NCBI GenBank assembly: GCA_003354135.1
Contig: PIVK01000012.1
Span: forward strand, 1-64,000
Reading direction: 5' to 3'
DNA length: 64,000 bases
DNA from: Rhodospirillales bacterium
GTDB taxonomy: Bacteria; Pseudomonadota; Alphaproteobacteria; Rhodospirillales; GLO-3
Of this stretch, positions 35,732 to 45,511 are shown piece by piece. How positions within the stretch are numbered: the stretch's first letter is position 1; each line of letters starts with the position of its first letter. The position numbers were made by a program, and so were the translations under genes. The notes beneath the pieces are model-generated. The model worked only from the letters and a program-made list of their open reading frames with translations, searched no databases and was not told where the DNA came from.

Positions 35732-36169
35732 TCAGGTTAACAGGCTGCTCATGCGGCGCAGGGCGAGTTCGTAACCTTCAACGCCAAAACCGGCAATCAC
35801 TCCGTCTGCTCTAAGCGACATGTAACTTTGCCGACGAAAGTCCTGGCGTTTGAATACATTGGAAATGTGAACTTCCAGCACGACCCCGACAAATGACTCC
35901 AAGGCATCCATCGTCGCAATTGATGTATGGGAATAGGCCCCGGCATTGATAATGATACCGTGTGCATATGTCCGCGCTTCGTGGATATAATCTATAAGCG
36001 CACCTTCATGATTCGATTGTTCGAAACGCACTTCCAGCCCAAATTCTTCTGCAAGTTTCCCACAGTGATTGTTGACGTCTGCAAGGGAGACCTCGCCATA
36101 AAGGTCTTTCTGTCGTTCACCCACCAGATTTAGATTTGGTCCGTTCAATATCAATATTCGTTTTCCCAT
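35732..36169 (-). CDS. aroQ: Type II 3-dehydroquinate dehydratase
   Basis: The 145-aa enzyme catalyses the third shikimate step. NGPNLNLVGERQKDLYG holds the catalytic Arg and Tyr, INAGAYSHTS the Asn, and EVHISN the catalytic Glu-His pair; GVIAGFGVEGYELAL is the family ending. All key residues are intact. Its DNA is visibly more AT-rich than its neighbours. The alphaproteobacterial aroQ usually lies before accB-accC, but here it stands alone beside a tRNA gene, so acquisition by transfer is possible. Confidence 0.93.
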   Translation of the reverse strand: MGKRILILNGPNLNLVGERQKDLYGEVSLADVNNHCGKLAEEFGLEVRFEQSNHEGALIDYIHEARTYAHGIIINAGAYSHTSIATMDALESFVGVVLEVHISNVFKRQDFRRQSYMSLRADGVIAGFGVEGYELALRRMSSLLT

Positions 36170-36387
36170 GAGACTTTCCTTAAGTTGATCACTTCATGCT
36201 TTTTGCCAACACGGCCGCCTGCAGTACACCAGAAAAGTTCTATATCATTATTCTGGTAAATGATGCAGCTAAGGGCACCCCTAATTTCACCCTGCCAAAC
36301 CAGAAAGCCTCTTGGCGGTGCGGGTCAGGTTGCGGAATACACCTTAACTGAGCCGCCAAACTGTCCAACGATATGGGACCACCCTGA
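36170..36387. other. AT-rich intergenic region, no gene seen
   Basis: This spacer between the 70-residue protein gene and aroQ is AT-richer than average near 36180-36300 and holds no convincing open frame, tRNA or repeat. It probably contains the aroQ promoter. Confidence 0.3.
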
Positions 36388-36600
36388 TCATCCCTTGGGG
36401 AAACCGGCCTTGAAGCGGTCCTTGTCCTCGGCCTTTTCGAAATAAATTTCCAGGTGGTTGACGATGGTACCGGGTTGACTGTCGTCAATTCCCGCCAGCG
36501 ACACCTTCCAGTCTCCCATGCAGTTCTCTTCCAGCCAGCTCTCGATCTCTTTGATCGAATGTTTTTCCCTGTATTTCAGGCCGCAGGTGAAAGCCCCCAT
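36388..36600 (-). CDS. Small hypothetical protein, 70 aa
   Basis: The product is soluble and mixed alpha/beta: FTCGLKYREKHSIKEIESWLEENC, then WKVSLAGIDDSQPG and a strand-helix end HLEIYFEKAEDKDRFKAGF. I know no function. A good GGAG lies nine bases before ATG 36600, and the composition is coding-like. It stands alone between asd and aroQ, both leftward. Confidence 0.65.
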   Translation of the reverse strand: MGAFTCGLKYREKHSIKEIESWLEENCMGDWKVSLAGIDDSQPGTIVNHLEIYFEKAEDKDRFKAGFPKG

Positions 36601-36730
36601 GGGCGTTGTCTCCTTCAAAATCTCCCGTCAGGTTCGCCACCGGTTTTCCCCTCGCCCCCCCGACCGCGAGCTGATGATACATAACCTGTTCCCCGCACTC
36701 AAACTGCAACCGGGGACAGGCGAAAAATTC

Positions 36731-37750
36731 TCATGTGTGAGAACGGATGAATTCCTCGGCGATCTGAACGGTGTTGAGCGCGGCACCCTTGCGCAGGTTA
36801 TCGGCCACGCACCAGAACGCGAGCCCGTGCCTGACCGTCGGATCCTTGCGGATGCGGCTAACGTAAACCGGGTCCTCACCAACGCATTCGGTGGGGGTCA
36901 CGTAGCCCTCGTCCTCGCGATGGTCGACCACGGTGACCCCCGGTGCGGCCTTGAGGGCTTTGCGGGCCGTATTTTCGTCGATGGGCCTGGCGCATTCGAT
37001 GTTGATGGCCTCGCCGTGGCCGATGAAGGTCGGGATGCGCACGCAGGTCGCGGAAACCTGGATGTCCTTGTCCAGGATCTTCCGTGTCTCGACCACCATT
37101 TTCCATTCCTCCTTGGTCGATCCGTCGTCCATGAACGTGTCGATGTGGGGGATGCAGTTGAAGGCGATCTGCTTGGTGAACTTCTCGCGGTACTTCTCGG
37201 CCGGATCGTTGGCGTAGATGCCACGGGTTTGGTTGAACAACTCGTCCATGGCCTGCTTGCCGGCACCGGAGGTCGACTGGTAGGTCGACACCACGACGCG
37301 ATTGATCTTGGCCAGGTCATGCAGCGGCTTCAGGGCCACCAGCATCTGGATGGTCGAACAGTTGGGATTGGCGATGATGCCGCGCTTCTTGTAACCGGCG
37401 ATGTCTTCCGGATTGACCTCCGGCACCACCAGGGGCACGTCCGGCTCCATGCGGAAGTACGAGGTGTTGTCGATGACCACGGCCCCGGCCTTGGCGGCCC
37501 GTGGGCTGGAGACCTTGGAAACGTCGGCGCCCGGCGACGAAAGCACGATATCGATGCCCGTGAAGTCGAATTTATCCAGGTCTTGAACTTTGAGGACGTC
37601 GTCCTCGCCAAAACTTACCTCGCGCCCCACCGAGCGTGCACTGGCCAGCGCCACCACCTCGTCGGCGGGGAACTCGCGTTCAGCCAGGATATGCATTATC
37701 TCGCGGCCCACGTTACCCGTGGCGCCGACAATCGCGACCTTATAACCCAT
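36731..37750 (-). CDS. asd: Aspartate-semialdehyde dehydrogenase
   Basis: The 339-aa enzyme reduces aspartyl phosphate to the semialdehyde on the way to lysine, threonine and methionine. It has the NADP motif VAIVGATGNVGREIM, active-site Cys in NPNCSTIQML, and STYQSTSGAG. ATG 37750 (MGYKVAIV) is the family start, with GGAG upstream. It ends the leuC-leuD-leuB-asd series; the spacing to leuB is 112 bp, so it may also have its own promoter. Confidence 0.96.
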   Translation of the reverse strand: MGYKVAIVGATGNVGREIMHILAEREFPADEVVALASARSVGREVSFGEDDVLKVQDLDKFDFTGIDIVLSSPGADVSKVSSPRAAKAGAVVIDNTSYFRMEPDVPLVVPEVNPEDIAGYKKRGIIANPNCSTIQMLVALKPLHDLAKINRVVVSTYQSTSGAGKQAMDELFNQTRGIYANDPAEKYREKFTKQIAFNCIPHIDTFMDDGSTKEEWKMVVETRKILDKDIQVSATCVRIPTFIGHGEAINIECARPIDENTARKALKAAPGVTVVDHREDEGYVTPTECVGEDPVYVSRIRKDPTVRHGLAFWCVADNLRKGAALNTVQIAEEFIRSHT

Positions 37751-37862
37751 GTCGGTTAGTCTCCAATCCTCTGGCCCGCCGCCGGCACCGGGCCTGCGGA
37801 CGGAAATCCCGCAGGCTCTAGCGCGCGCGGGCCGGGAATGCAAGGGGGTTGGCTCAATCCGC

Positions 37863-38972
37863 CTAGATCGCCTTATCGAGCTCGCGGGTTATGGCCTCGC
37901 CCATCACCGAGGTCGAGACCCTGGCCTTGCCATCCTGCATGATGTCGGCGGTGCGCAGGCCCCCGTTCAGAACATTGGTCACCGCCGTGTCGATGAGGTC
38001 GGCCTCGGCATCCATGTTGAAGGAGTAGCGCAGCATCATGGAGAAGCTGAGGATGGTGGCCAGCGGGTTGGCAATGTCCCGGCCCGCGATGTCGGGTGCC
38101 GAGCCATGCACCGGCTCGTACATGGCCGGGCGTTTGCCGGTCTCGTCGGGCGCGCCCAGGCTGGCCGAGGGCAGCATGCCGAGTGAGCCCGTGAGCTGTG
38201 CCGCCTCGTCGGACAGGATGTCGCCGAACATGTTGCCGGTCACCACGACGTCGAACTGCTTGGGGTCGCGGATCAACTGCATGGCGGCGTTGTCGACATA
38301 CATATGAGAGAGTTCGACCTCCTTGTAGTCCTTGGCCACCTTTTCGACCTCTTCGCGCCACAGAACCATGGAGACCAGCACATTGGCCTTGTCCACCGAG
38401 CAGATCTTCTTGTTCCGTTTCATGGCCAGATCAAAGGCGACACGCGCGATGCGGTCCACTTCGTAGTCGGAATAGACCAGCGTGTTGTAGCCTTTGCGCC
38501 CGCCGCCGGGTAGATCCTCGATGGCTTTTGGCTCCCCGAAATAGATGCCCCCCGTGAGTTCGCGCACGATCATGATATCGAGGCCCTTGACCACCTCGGT
38601 CTTAAGCGTCGAGGCATCGGCGAGCGCGTCAAAGACCACCGCCGGGCGCAGATTGGCGAACAGTCCCATTTCCTTGCGCAGGCCCAAGAGCCCCCGTTCC
38701 GGCTTCTTGTCGAAGGGCAGGCCGTCCCACTTGGGCCCGCCAACGGCACCCAACAGCACGGCGTCCGACGCCATTGCATCGGCCAGGGTTTCATCGGTTA
38801 GGGGGGTGCCGTGGGCGTCGTAGGAGGCACCGCCGACCAAACCCCCGCTGACATCAAATGAAAGACCGCGGTTGGCGGACAGCCAGTCCATCACCCGACG
38901 CACCTGGTCCATGACCTCGGGACCTATGCCGTCGCCGGGTAGTATAAGGATCTTCTTGGTGTCAGCAGCCAT
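37863..38972 (-). CDS. leuB: 3-isopropylmalate dehydrogenase
   Basis: The 369-aa beta-decarboxylating dehydrogenase has [24 protein letters not shown], the Lys of VDKANVL, DNAAMQL and [25 protein letters not shown]. It oxidises 3-isopropylmalate in leucine synthesis. It lies 77 bp downstream of leuD on the same strand, probably in the leuCDB transcription unit. Confidence 0.96.
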   Translation of the reverse strand: MAADTKKILILPGDGIGPEVMDQVRRVMDWLSANRGLSFDVSGGLVGGASYDAHGTPLTDETLADAMASDAVLLGAVGGPKWDGLPFDKKPERGLLGLRKEMGLFANLRPAVVFDALADASTLKTEVVKGLDIMIVRELTGGIYFGEPKAIEDLPGGGRKGYNTLVYSDYEVDRIARVAFDLAMKRNKKICSVDKANVLVSMVLWREEVEKVAKDYKEVELSHMYVDNAAMQLIRDPKQFDVVVTGNMFGDILSDEAAQLTGSLGMLPSASLGAPDETGKRPAMYEPVHGSAPDIAGRDIANPLATILSFSMMLRYSFNMDAEADLIDTAVTNVLNGGLRTADIMQDGKARVSTSVMGEAITRELDKAI

Positions 38973-39049
38973 GGGGAACCCTTCTCATTGGCAGTCCTAT
39001 AATAATCGAATTCTCACGATCCGCTCTAGTGCGCCCGACCGCCGGTGTC

Positions 39050-39655
39050 CTAGAACCAGGGCTGGGAGGATTTTTGTCGGGCCTCGAAGTCTTCGATGGC
39101 CTCGACCTTCTGCATGGTAAGGCCGATGTCGTCCAGGCCCTTGAGCAGGCAGTGCTTGCGGAACGGATCGACATCGAATGGGATTTCCGAACCGTCTGGC
39201 GCGGTGATGACTTGGCGTTCCAACTCGACCGTGAAGGTGGCGTTGGCACCGTTCTCGGCCTGGGCCATCAAGGCGTCGACCCTATCCTGTTCCAACTTGA
39301 TCGGCAGGATGCCGTTCTTGAAGCAGTTGTTGAAGAAGATGTCGGCAAAGCTGGGCGCGATGACGCAGCGGATGCCGAAATCCAGGATCGCCCAGGGTGC
39401 GTGCTCGCGTGATGAACCGCAGCCGAAATTATCGCCGGCGATTAGGATGCCGGCTTTGCGGTAGGGCGCCTTGTTGAGAACGAAGTCCGCGATTTCGGAC
39501 CCGTCCACGGCATAGCGCATCTCGTCGAACAGGTTCTTGCCGAGACCGGACCTCCGAATCGTCTTCAGGAACTGCTTGGGGATGATCATGTCGGTGTTGA
39601 CGTTGATCATCGGAAGCGGCGCCGCGACGCCGGTGAACTGCGTGAACTTTTCCAT
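39050..39655 (-). CDS. leuD: 3-isopropylmalate dehydratase small subunit
   Basis: The 201-aa swivelling subunit has [16 protein letters not shown] and [17 protein letters not shown], plus [17 protein letters not shown]. With LeuC it isomerises isopropylmalate. ATG 39655 ([10 protein letters not shown]) is the family start; the frame extends to 39868 only because it overlaps leuC in another phase. Spacing to leuC is 11 bp. Confidence 0.96.
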   Translation of the reverse strand: MEKFTQFTGVAAPLPMINVNTDMIIPKQFLKTIRRSGLGKNLFDEMRYAVDGSEIADFVLNKAPYRKAGILIAGDNFGCGSSREHAPWAILDFGIRCVIAPSFADIFFNNCFKNGILPIKLEQDRVDALMAQAENGANATFTVELERQVITAPDGSEIPFDVDPFRKHCLLKGLDDIGLTMQKVEAIEDFEARQKSSQPWF

Positions 39656-39666
39656 GACCCGGCTCC

Positions 39667-41076
39667 TTAACTGTCCAGCTTCCGAATGTCCGTCAGGTGC
39701 CCGGCAATGGCGGCCGCGGCGGCCATCTCGGGGCCCACCAGATGGGTACGGCCGGCGCGGCCCTGCCGGCCCTCGAAATTGCGGTTGGAAGTGGATGCAC
39801 AACGTTCGCCGGGCTTCAGCTTGTCGGCGTTCATGGCCAGGCACATGGAGCAGCCGGGTTCGCGCCATTCGAAGCCGGCCTCCAGGAAGATCTTGTCCAG
39901 GCCCTCGGCCTCTGCCTGTTCCTTCACCAGGCCGGAGCCCGGAACCACCATGGCCCCGACGGCCGGTGCCACCTTGCGGCCCTTGGCAACGGCAGCCGCG
40001 GCCCGCAGATCTTCGATGCGGCCGTTGGTGCAGGACCCGATGAAGACCTGATCGACGGCGATCGAGGCCATCGGCGTGCCCGGCGTCAGGCCCATATATT
40101 CGAGTGCCCGCTCCATGGCCTTTTTCTTGCCCTCGTCGCGCGCATCCGTCGGATCGGGGACAACACCAGAGATGCCGATCGTGTCCTCAGGGCTGGTGCC
40201 CCAGGTCACGGTGGGTTCGATCTCGGCGGCATCGATCACGACCGTTGTGTCATAGGTCGCGCCCTCGTCGGTCCGGAGCGTCCTCCAGTAGGCAATGGCT
40301 GCCTCCCAGACCGCTCCCTTGGGCGCCATGGCACGGCCCTTGATGTAGTTGAACGTCGTCTCATCGGGCGCGATGAGACCCGCCCGCGCACCGCCTTCGA
40401 TGGTCATGTTGCAGACCGTCATGCGGCCTTCCATGGACAGGTCGCGGATCGCCTGGCCGGCGTATTCGACGACGTAGCCGGTGCCGCCCGCTGTGCCGAT
40501 CTTTCCGATGATGGCAAGTATCAGGTCCTTGGCCGTGACGCCCGTGGGCAGGGCGCCATCGACGCGGATCAGCATGTTCTTGGCCGGCTTTTGCAGCAGA
40601 GTCTGGGTCGCCAGCACGTGCTCGACCTCGGAGGTTCCGATTCCAAAGGCAAGCGAGCCGAAGGCCCCGTGCGTGGCGGTGTGCGAGTCGCCGCAGACGA
40701 TGGTCATGCCGGGCAACGTGAACCCTTGCTCGGGTCCGACGATGTGAACCACCCCCTGGCGAATATCGTTCATCGGGAAATAAGTGATGCCAAAATCGCG
40801 GGCATTCTTGTCCAGGGTCTCGACCTGGATGCGGGACTGTGCGTCCTCGATCCCCTTCGAGCGATCGGTGGTAGGCACGTTGTGGTCGGGCACGGCCAGC
40901 GTTGCCTCGGGGCGGCGCACCGTACGCCCCGCCATGCGCAGGCCCTCGAAGGCCTGGGGGCTGGTCACGTCATGGACTAGATGGCGGTCAACATAGAGCA
41001 GACAGGTGCCGTCATCCTGAGCGCCCACCAGATGGGCGTCCCAGATCTTCTCGAACAGGGTCTTCAGTTGGGCCAT
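39667..41076 (-). CDS. leuC: 3-isopropylmalate dehydratase large subunit
   Basis: The 469-aa aconitase-family subunit carries the 4Fe-4S ligands in IGSCTNGR and in GCSMCLAMN (CxxC). It also has the substrate motif [33 protein letters not shown] and [27 protein letters not shown]. It starts 72 bp after rplS on the same strand. The spacer contains the GC-rich inverted segment CCGGGT...ACCCGC near 41095-41115, a possible leader structure. Confidence 0.96.
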   Translation of the reverse strand: MAQLKTLFEKIWDAHLVGAQDDGTCLLYVDRHLVHDVTSPQAFEGLRMAGRTVRRPEATLAVPDHNVPTTDRSKGIEDAQSRIQVETLDKNARDFGITYFPMNDIRQGVVHIVGPEQGFTLPGMTIVCGDSHTATHGAFGSLAFGIGTSEVEHVLATQTLLQKPAKNMLIRVDGALPTGVTAKDLILAIIGKIGTAGGTGYVVEYAGQAIRDLSMEGRMTVCNMTIEGGARAGLIAPDETTFNYIKGRAMAPKGAVWEAAIAYWRTLRTDEGATYDTTVVIDAAEIEPTVTWGTSPEDTIGISGVVPDPTDARDEGKKKAMERALEYMGLTPGTPMASIAVDQVFIGSCTNGRIEDLRAAAAVAKGRKVAPAVGAMVVPGSGLVKEQAEAEGLDKIFLEAGFEWREPGCSMCLAMNADKLKPGERCASTSNRNFEGRQGRAGRTHLVGPEMAAAAAIAGHLTDIRKLDS

Positions 41077-41148
41077 GGGTTCGCACCTTGCGCCCGGCCG
41101 GGTTTACACCCGCCCGCGGCGTGTCCTTCCTGATATATGGTGTTCCGT

Positions 41149-41661
41149 CTACTCGTCCGCAGCCCCGTCGGCCGGCTTGGCGGCCTTGGCCTCTTCCTTG
41201 GCCTTGGCCTTGGCAGCTTGGGCTTCCCGGGACTTGGCATCGGCCGCACGCTTGGCCTTCTGCTGGGCGGCCCGCTCCTCGGCAGCCAGCTTGGCGGCAT
41301 AACCGTCGGTCTTCTCCGAGATACGCGCCCTCTTACCGGTGCGGCTGCGGAGGTAGTAGAGCTTGGCCCGGCGCACGTCACCGCGGCGGATCACCTCGAT
41401 GTTGGCCACGTTGGGCGCGTAGACCGGGAAAACGCGCTCCACGCCTTCCCCGTAGGAGAGCTTGCGCACGGTAAAGGACGAATTCAGTCCTGCATTCTTG
41501 CGTGCGATGCAGACTCCCTCGAAGGCCTGCAGACGTTCCCGCTCGCCTTCCACCACGCGCACACTGACTTTCACCGTATCGCCGGGGGAAAATTTAGGAA
41601 TCTTCTTATCCGCCGTCAACTTGGCAAGCTGCTCGTTTTCCAGTTGCTCGATGACATTCAT
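41149..41661 (-). CDS. rplS: 50S ribosomal protein L19, with extended Lys/Ala-rich tail
   Basis: The core (about residues 1-118) is typical L19: [50 protein letters not shown] and [18 protein letters not shown]. The remaining 50 residues are a charged Lys/Ala/Glu helix-like tail ([22 protein letters not shown] and on), longer than the usual 115-130-residue protein. ATG 41661 ([11 protein letters not shown]) follows AAGGA. It is the last translation gene of the ffh-rpsP-rimM-trmD-rplS series. Confidence 0.95.
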   Translation of the reverse strand: MNVIEQLENEQLAKLTADKKIPKFSPGDTVKVSVRVVEGERERLQAFEGVCIARKNAGLNSSFTVRKLSYGEGVERVFPVYAPNVANIEVIRRGDVRRAKLYYLRSRTGKRARISEKTDGYAAKLAAEERAAQQKAKRAADAKSREAQAAKAKAKEEAKAAKPADGAADE

Positions 41662-41706
41662 GGCATCGTTTCCTTCTATACAAATCATCAAACCGGAGGG
41701 TCCGGC

Positions 41707-42441
41707 TCAATCCTTTTCCATCTTTCCTGCGGCCAGGTATTTGTCCCAAAGGTCGGGACGTCTGATCCGCGTGACCTCCTCGGCCCGGTCCTGTTTCCAG
41801 GCCCGTATCCGTTCGTGGTGGCCGGAGAGCAGAACCTCCGGCACCGCCCGGCCTTGCCATTCCTGGGGCCGGGTATAATGGGGGCACTCCAACAGCCCCT
41901 GTTCAAAACTTTCGTCCTCCAGCGATTCGCTTGCGCCCAACACGCCGGGCAAAAGCCGAATGCACGCATCCAGTAACACCATACCCGCCGGCTCACCGCT
42001 GGAGAGGACGAAATCGCCGAGGCTGATTTCCTCGACACCGCGGGCTTGAAGCACCCGCTCATCTATCCCCTCGTAGCGACCGCAGACCAGCGCCACCCCC
42101 GGACCCCTTGCCAAGTCCCGTACCCGGTCCTGGTCTAGCGGGCGCCCCCTAGGAGTCAGATAGACCAGGGGCAGGCCGGGGTGTCGCTCTACCGCATCAC
42201 CGATCGCAGTATCGACCACGTCGGCCCGCATCACCATGCCGGGGCCGCCCCCGAAGGGGGTATCGTCGACGGAGCGGTGTTTATCGCTCGCAAAGTCCCG
42301 AATGTCCACTGTTTCCAATGTCCAAAGGCCCTCTTCGAGCCCTTGGCCGATCAGCGACTGTCCCAACGGCCCCGGAAACATGCCGGGAAACAGGGTCAGC
42401 ACCACTGCGGCCCAGGGTTGTGCGGTCCGCTCTTCGCTCAT
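41707..42441 (-). CDS. trmD: tRNA (guanosine(37)-N1)-methyltransferase
   Basis: The 244-aa SPOUT enzyme methylates G37 in tRNAs with a G36, preventing frameshifts. Motifs: [59 protein letters not shown] and [22 protein letters not shown] (knot). The start overlaps the rimM stop (ATGA). Confidence 0.97.
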   Translation of the reverse strand: MSEERTAQPWAAVVLTLFPGMFPGPLGQSLIGQGLEEGLWTLETVDIRDFASDKHRSVDDTPFGGGPGMVMRADVVDTAIGDAVERHPGLPLVYLTPRGRPLDQDRVRDLARGPGVALVCGRYEGIDERVLQARGVEEISLGDFVLSSGEPAGMVLLDACIRLLPGVLGASESLEDESFEQGLLECPHYTRPQEWQGRAVPEVLLSGHHERIRAWKQDRAEEVTRIRRPDLWDKYLAAGKMEKD

Positions 42442-42980
42442 GTTCCCTCCTCGTCAGGCGCCGTAGCCGGTTCCAGGAGTCCAGGCGGCGGATCGACAAT
42501 CACGCGTCCACCTTCCAGGTCCACCGTCGGCACAGCATCGCGGGTAAAAGGGACCATGAGGCTACCCTTGCCTTCTCCGGCCACGTCGAGGACATCTCCC
42601 GCCCCGAAGTCATGGACCGCACGTACGGTGCCGAGCTCTTCTCCCGTGACCAGCTCGACCGTCAAACCGACGAGATCGGCGTGGTAATACTCCTCCTCTT
42701 CCAGTTCGGGCAGGACTGCCCGGTCTACATACAGTTTCTCGCCCTTCAGGGCCTCGGCTGCCGTTCGGTCACCGATGCCTTCGATCCGCGCCACCAGTTG
42801 GCCCTTGGCCGTCCCGACGACCCGGATCTCGAACCGGCGCCTGCCATCCTCGTCCGAGACAGGACCATAGGATGCGAGGTCCCGGGGATCGGCGGTGAAC
42901 GTCTTGATCCGCACATCGCCCCTGAGGCCCCGAGCCCCGGTGACGACGCCTAAGCAGACCCTTTCCGCACCGGACGTCAT
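42438..42980 (-). CDS. rimM: Ribosome maturation factor RimM
   Basis: The 180-aa protein has the RimM N-terminal barrel ([46 protein letters not shown]) and a C-terminal PRC barrel ([48 protein letters not shown]). It helps 30S assembly with S19. It lies between rpsP and trmD, the conserved order, and overlaps trmD by four bases. Confidence 0.96.
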   Translation of the reverse strand: MTSGAERVCLGVVTGARGLRGDVRIKTFTADPRDLASYGPVSDEDGRRRFEIRVVGTAKGQLVARIEGIGDRTAAEALKGEKLYVDRAVLPELEEEEYYHADLVGLTVELVTGEELGTVRAVHDFGAGDVLDVAGEGKGSLMVPFTRDAVPTVDLEGGRVIVDPPPGLLEPATAPDEEGT

Positions 42981-43006
42981 CGTTCAGGCACCAAGTCGGG
43001 TCGGGA

Positions 43007-43678
43007 TCACTCCTTGGCCGGAGCTTTCTCGGCCGGGGCCTCCTCGACCGGGGCCTCCTCGACCGGAGCTTCCTCGACCTTGGCCTCCTCGGCCGGGGCT
43101 TCCTCGACCGGGGCTTCCTCGACCGGGGCTTCCTCGACCGGGGCTTCCTCGACCGGGGCTTCCTCGACCGGGGCTTCCTCGACCGGAGCTTCCTCGACCG
43201 GAGCCTCCTCGACCGGGGCCTCCTCGGCCGGAGCTTCCTCGGCCGTGGCCTCCTCGACCGGGGCCTCCTCGACCGGGGCTTCCTCGACCGGGGCCTCCTC
43301 GACCGGAGCTTCCTCGACCGGGGCTTCCTCGGCGGCCTTCTTGGCTTCCTCAGCCTCGCGCATGCGCTCCTGGGTCTTGGCCCGGGGCTGGTTTTTCTTC
43401 GTCTGGTTGGTCGGGATCTTCGGCTTATCGATCATCCCGGCGTCGCCCAGCATGCGGGCCACCCGGTCGCTGGGACGGGCGCCATTGTCGAGCCAATGCT
43501 TAATGCGCTCCTCCTTGAGGGTAATGCGCTCCGGGTGGTCCTTGGCAACCATCGGGTTGTAGGTTCCGACCTTCTCGATGAAGCGGCCGTCGCGGGGGCT
43601 CCGCGAGTCCGCCACCACGACCCGGTAGAAGGGGCGCTTTTTAGCGCCGCCCCTGGAAAGACGAATTTTAACAGACAT
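43007..43678 (-). CDS. rpsP: 30S ribosomal protein S16 with long acidic repeat tail
   Basis: Residues 1-80 are normal S16 ([52 protein letters not shown]). A basic linker follows ([27 protein letters not shown]). Residues 117-216 are twenty 5-residue units of EEAPV (variants [15 protein letters not shown]), ending EKAPAKE. Alphaproteobacterial S16 is often extended, but this 223-aa product is far above the usual 80-165. The tail is acidic and probably disordered, so it should project from the ribosome. Confidence in S16 is very high; any role of the tail is unknown. Confidence 0.96.
   Translation of the reverse strand: MSVKIRLSRGGAKKRPFYRVVVADSRSPRDGRFIEKVGTYNPMVAKDHPERITLKEERIKHWLDNGARPSDRVARMLGDAGMIDKPKIPTNQTKKNQPRAKTQERMREAEEAKKAAEEAPVEEAPVEEAPVEEAPVEEAPVEEATAEEAPAEEAPVEEAPVEEAPVEEAPVEEAPVEEAPVEEAPVEEAPVEEAPAEEAKVEEAPVEEAPVEEAPAEKAPAKE
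43031..43330. repeat. 15-bp minisatellite in the 3' end of rpsP
   Basis: Twenty 15-bp units (plus-strand form TCGACCGGGGCTTCC) fill exactly the codons for residues 117-216 of S16. Runs of units are identical at DNA level (for example 43090-43180), with a few third-base variants, so the array expanded by recent slippage or recombination and keeps frame because the unit is a multiple of three. Copy number may vary between strains and may be hard to assemble. Confidence 0.95.
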
Positions 43679-43733
43679 GTTTCCGTTGATTCCTTTGCTT
43701 CTGACGTTCCAAACCCAAGAAAACTCGAATCTC

Positions 43734-45143
43734 TTACTTGAAGGGAGGCATCATGCCGGGCGGCAGACCGCCTCCGGCTCCCATCCCGGGGGGCAGGCCT
43801 CCGCCGAGCCCGCCCAGCAGGCCCTTCTTTCCCAACTTGCCCATCTTCTTCATCATCAGGCTCATCTGCTTGTGCTGCTTCAAAAGCCGGTTGACCTCCT
43901 GCACGGAGGTCCCGGAACCGGCCGCGATACGCTTGCGCCGGGAGCCATTGAAAATCTTGACGTTGCGTCGTTCCTTCGGCGTCATGGATAGGATGATGGC
44001 TTCCTGGCGGGCCAGCATCTTGTCGTCAATGTCGGCGCCCGCCATCTGCTTCTTGAGCTTGCCCATACCGGGCAGCATGCCGAGCAAGCCTTCCATGGGG
44101 CCCATCTTCCGGATCTGCTTGAACTGCTGTGCCATGTCCTCAAGGGTGAACTGACCCTTGAGCATCTTGGCCGCCATCTTTTCGGCGTCTTCCTGCTCGA
44201 TGTTCTCTGCGGCCTTTTCCACCAGCCCGACCACATCGCCCATGCCGAGGATGCGGCCCGCCACCCGGTCAGCCTGGAAGGCCTCGATGTCGTCCAGTTT
44301 TTCCCCAACGCCCATCAATTTTATGGGACGGCCCGTGACCGCACGCATGGAAAGCGCAGCACCGCCGCGCGCATCGCCGTCAACCCGGGTCAGCACGATG
44401 CCGGTGATGCCGATCTTCTCGTGGAACTCGCCGGCAAGCGTGACAGCGTCCTGGCCGGTCATGGCGTCGGCCACCAGCAGGGTCTCGGCCGGTTTGGCCA
44501 CATCGCGCACCTTGGCCACCTCGTCCATCAGGACTTCATCGATGTGCAAACGCCCCGCGGTATCGAGGATCACCACGTCATAGCCTTCGCGCCGCCCTGT
44601 CTCCATGGCCCGCTTGGCGATGGCCACCGGCTGTTCGCCGAACACCACCGGCAGGGTGGCAATCTCGGTCTGTTCGCCCAGCACCTGCAGCTGCTGCTGC
44701 GCCGCCGGGCGATAGACATCCAGCGATGCCATCAGGGTCCGCTTGCGGTCGCGCTTTTTGAGACGGAGCGCCACCTTGGCCGATGTCGTCGTCTTGCCCG
44801 AGCCCTGAAGCCCCACCATCAGGATGGCGACCGGAGGCGTCGCCGCCAGATTAAGGTCGGACCCCTGGAAGGCCTCGCCGCCACCCAGCATTTTCACCAA
44901 GTGATCGTGAACGATCTTGACCATCATCTGGCCCGGGCTGACACTGCGCAGAACCTCGGCACCGACCGCTTTTTCCTGCACCTGGGCAATGAAGTCCTTG
45001 ACCACGGGCAGGGCGACATCGGCCTCGAGCAGCGCCACGCGGATCTCGCGCATGGCCGCTGAAACGTCGGACTCGGAAAGCGAGCCGCGCTTTTTCAGCT
45101 TCTCGAAGACGTCACCCAGCTTGGTGGACAGAACGTCGAACAT
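43734..45143 (-). CDS. ffh: Signal recognition particle GTPase Ffh (SRP54)
   Basis: The 469-aa protein has the N domain, G domain ([47 protein letters not shown]) and the Met-rich M domain ([21 protein letters not shown] ... [23 protein letters not shown]), ending in a Gly/Pro/Met tail. It binds signal peptides and delivers ribosomes to FtsY, encoded 2.4 kb away on the other strand. It heads the leftward ribosomal series. Confidence 0.97.
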   Translation of the reverse strand: MFDVLSTKLGDVFEKLKKRGSLSESDVSAAMREIRVALLEADVALPVVKDFIAQVQEKAVGAEVLRSVSPGQMMVKIVHDHLVKMLGGGEAFQGSDLNLAATPPVAILMVGLQGSGKTTTSAKVALRLKKRDRKRTLMASLDVYRPAAQQQLQVLGEQTEIATLPVVFGEQPVAIAKRAMETGRREGYDVVILDTAGRLHIDEVLMDEVAKVRDVAKPAETLLVADAMTGQDAVTLAGEFHEKIGITGIVLTRVDGDARGGAALSMRAVTGRPIKLMGVGEKLDDIEAFQADRVAGRILGMGDVVGLVEKAAENIEQEDAEKMAAKMLKGQFTLEDMAQQFKQIRKMGPMEGLLGMLPGMGKLKKQMAGADIDDKMLARQEAIILSMTPKERRNVKIFNGSRRKRIAAGSGTSVQEVNRLLKQHKQMSLMMKKMGKLGKKGLLGGLGGGLPPGMGAGGGLPPGMMPPFK

Positions 45144-45511
45144 CGAAAAATCCCTACAACGTCAAACGCGCCAGCGTGCGAAACTCGCAGACCGGCGGCG
45201 CCCCTCAAGGCGTGGGAAACCGATTTCCCGGATGAAGGCGCGCACTCTAGTAAGGCGCTCCCCCCAAGTCAAGGTCCGCAAAGGCCTTCCAGCCATTGCC
45301 CTTGGGCGCGGGGCTGCCCGGCGTCGATATCCGGCGCCCCGGGGCGGGCGGGCATGGATCGGGGCTGCGCCGCACCTGCCCTGTCGGTCGGGAATATGTC
45401 TATTCCGGGCTCCGGATGCGCTTCCACATGATCAAGTTCCAGGAGGCCTGCGGGCCGGCATAGCCTCGGAAACGGTGGACTTCCCGGCATTCCAGGCATA
45501 AGTACCTGACC
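45144..45511. other. Divergent intergenic region between ffh and dapF
   Basis: This 368-bp stretch separates two divergent operons and must carry both promoters. It is GC-rich with several short inverted segments. I looked for the conserved GGTCAGG...AAGGAAGCAGCC core of the small SRP RNA here and did not find it. No open frame is convincing. Confidence 0.45.

Noticed and set aside
39697-40980. 427-codon plus-strand frame opposite leuC
   Set aside because: leuC is certain on the minus strand; the frame is a GC-driven shadow.
43031-43330. CRISPR-like array
   Set aside because: The units are 15 bp with no spacers and encode a regular peptide in frame with S16.
43014-43562. Long open frames on the plus strand across the rpsP tail (Ala/Ser/Thr/Gly and Pro/Arg repeats)
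   Set aside because: They are by-products of the 15-bp repeat, which keeps several frames open. The minus-strand S16 frame is certain.
45144-45511. Small SRP RNA gene near ffh
   Set aside because: The conserved loop core was not found on either strand in this spacer.
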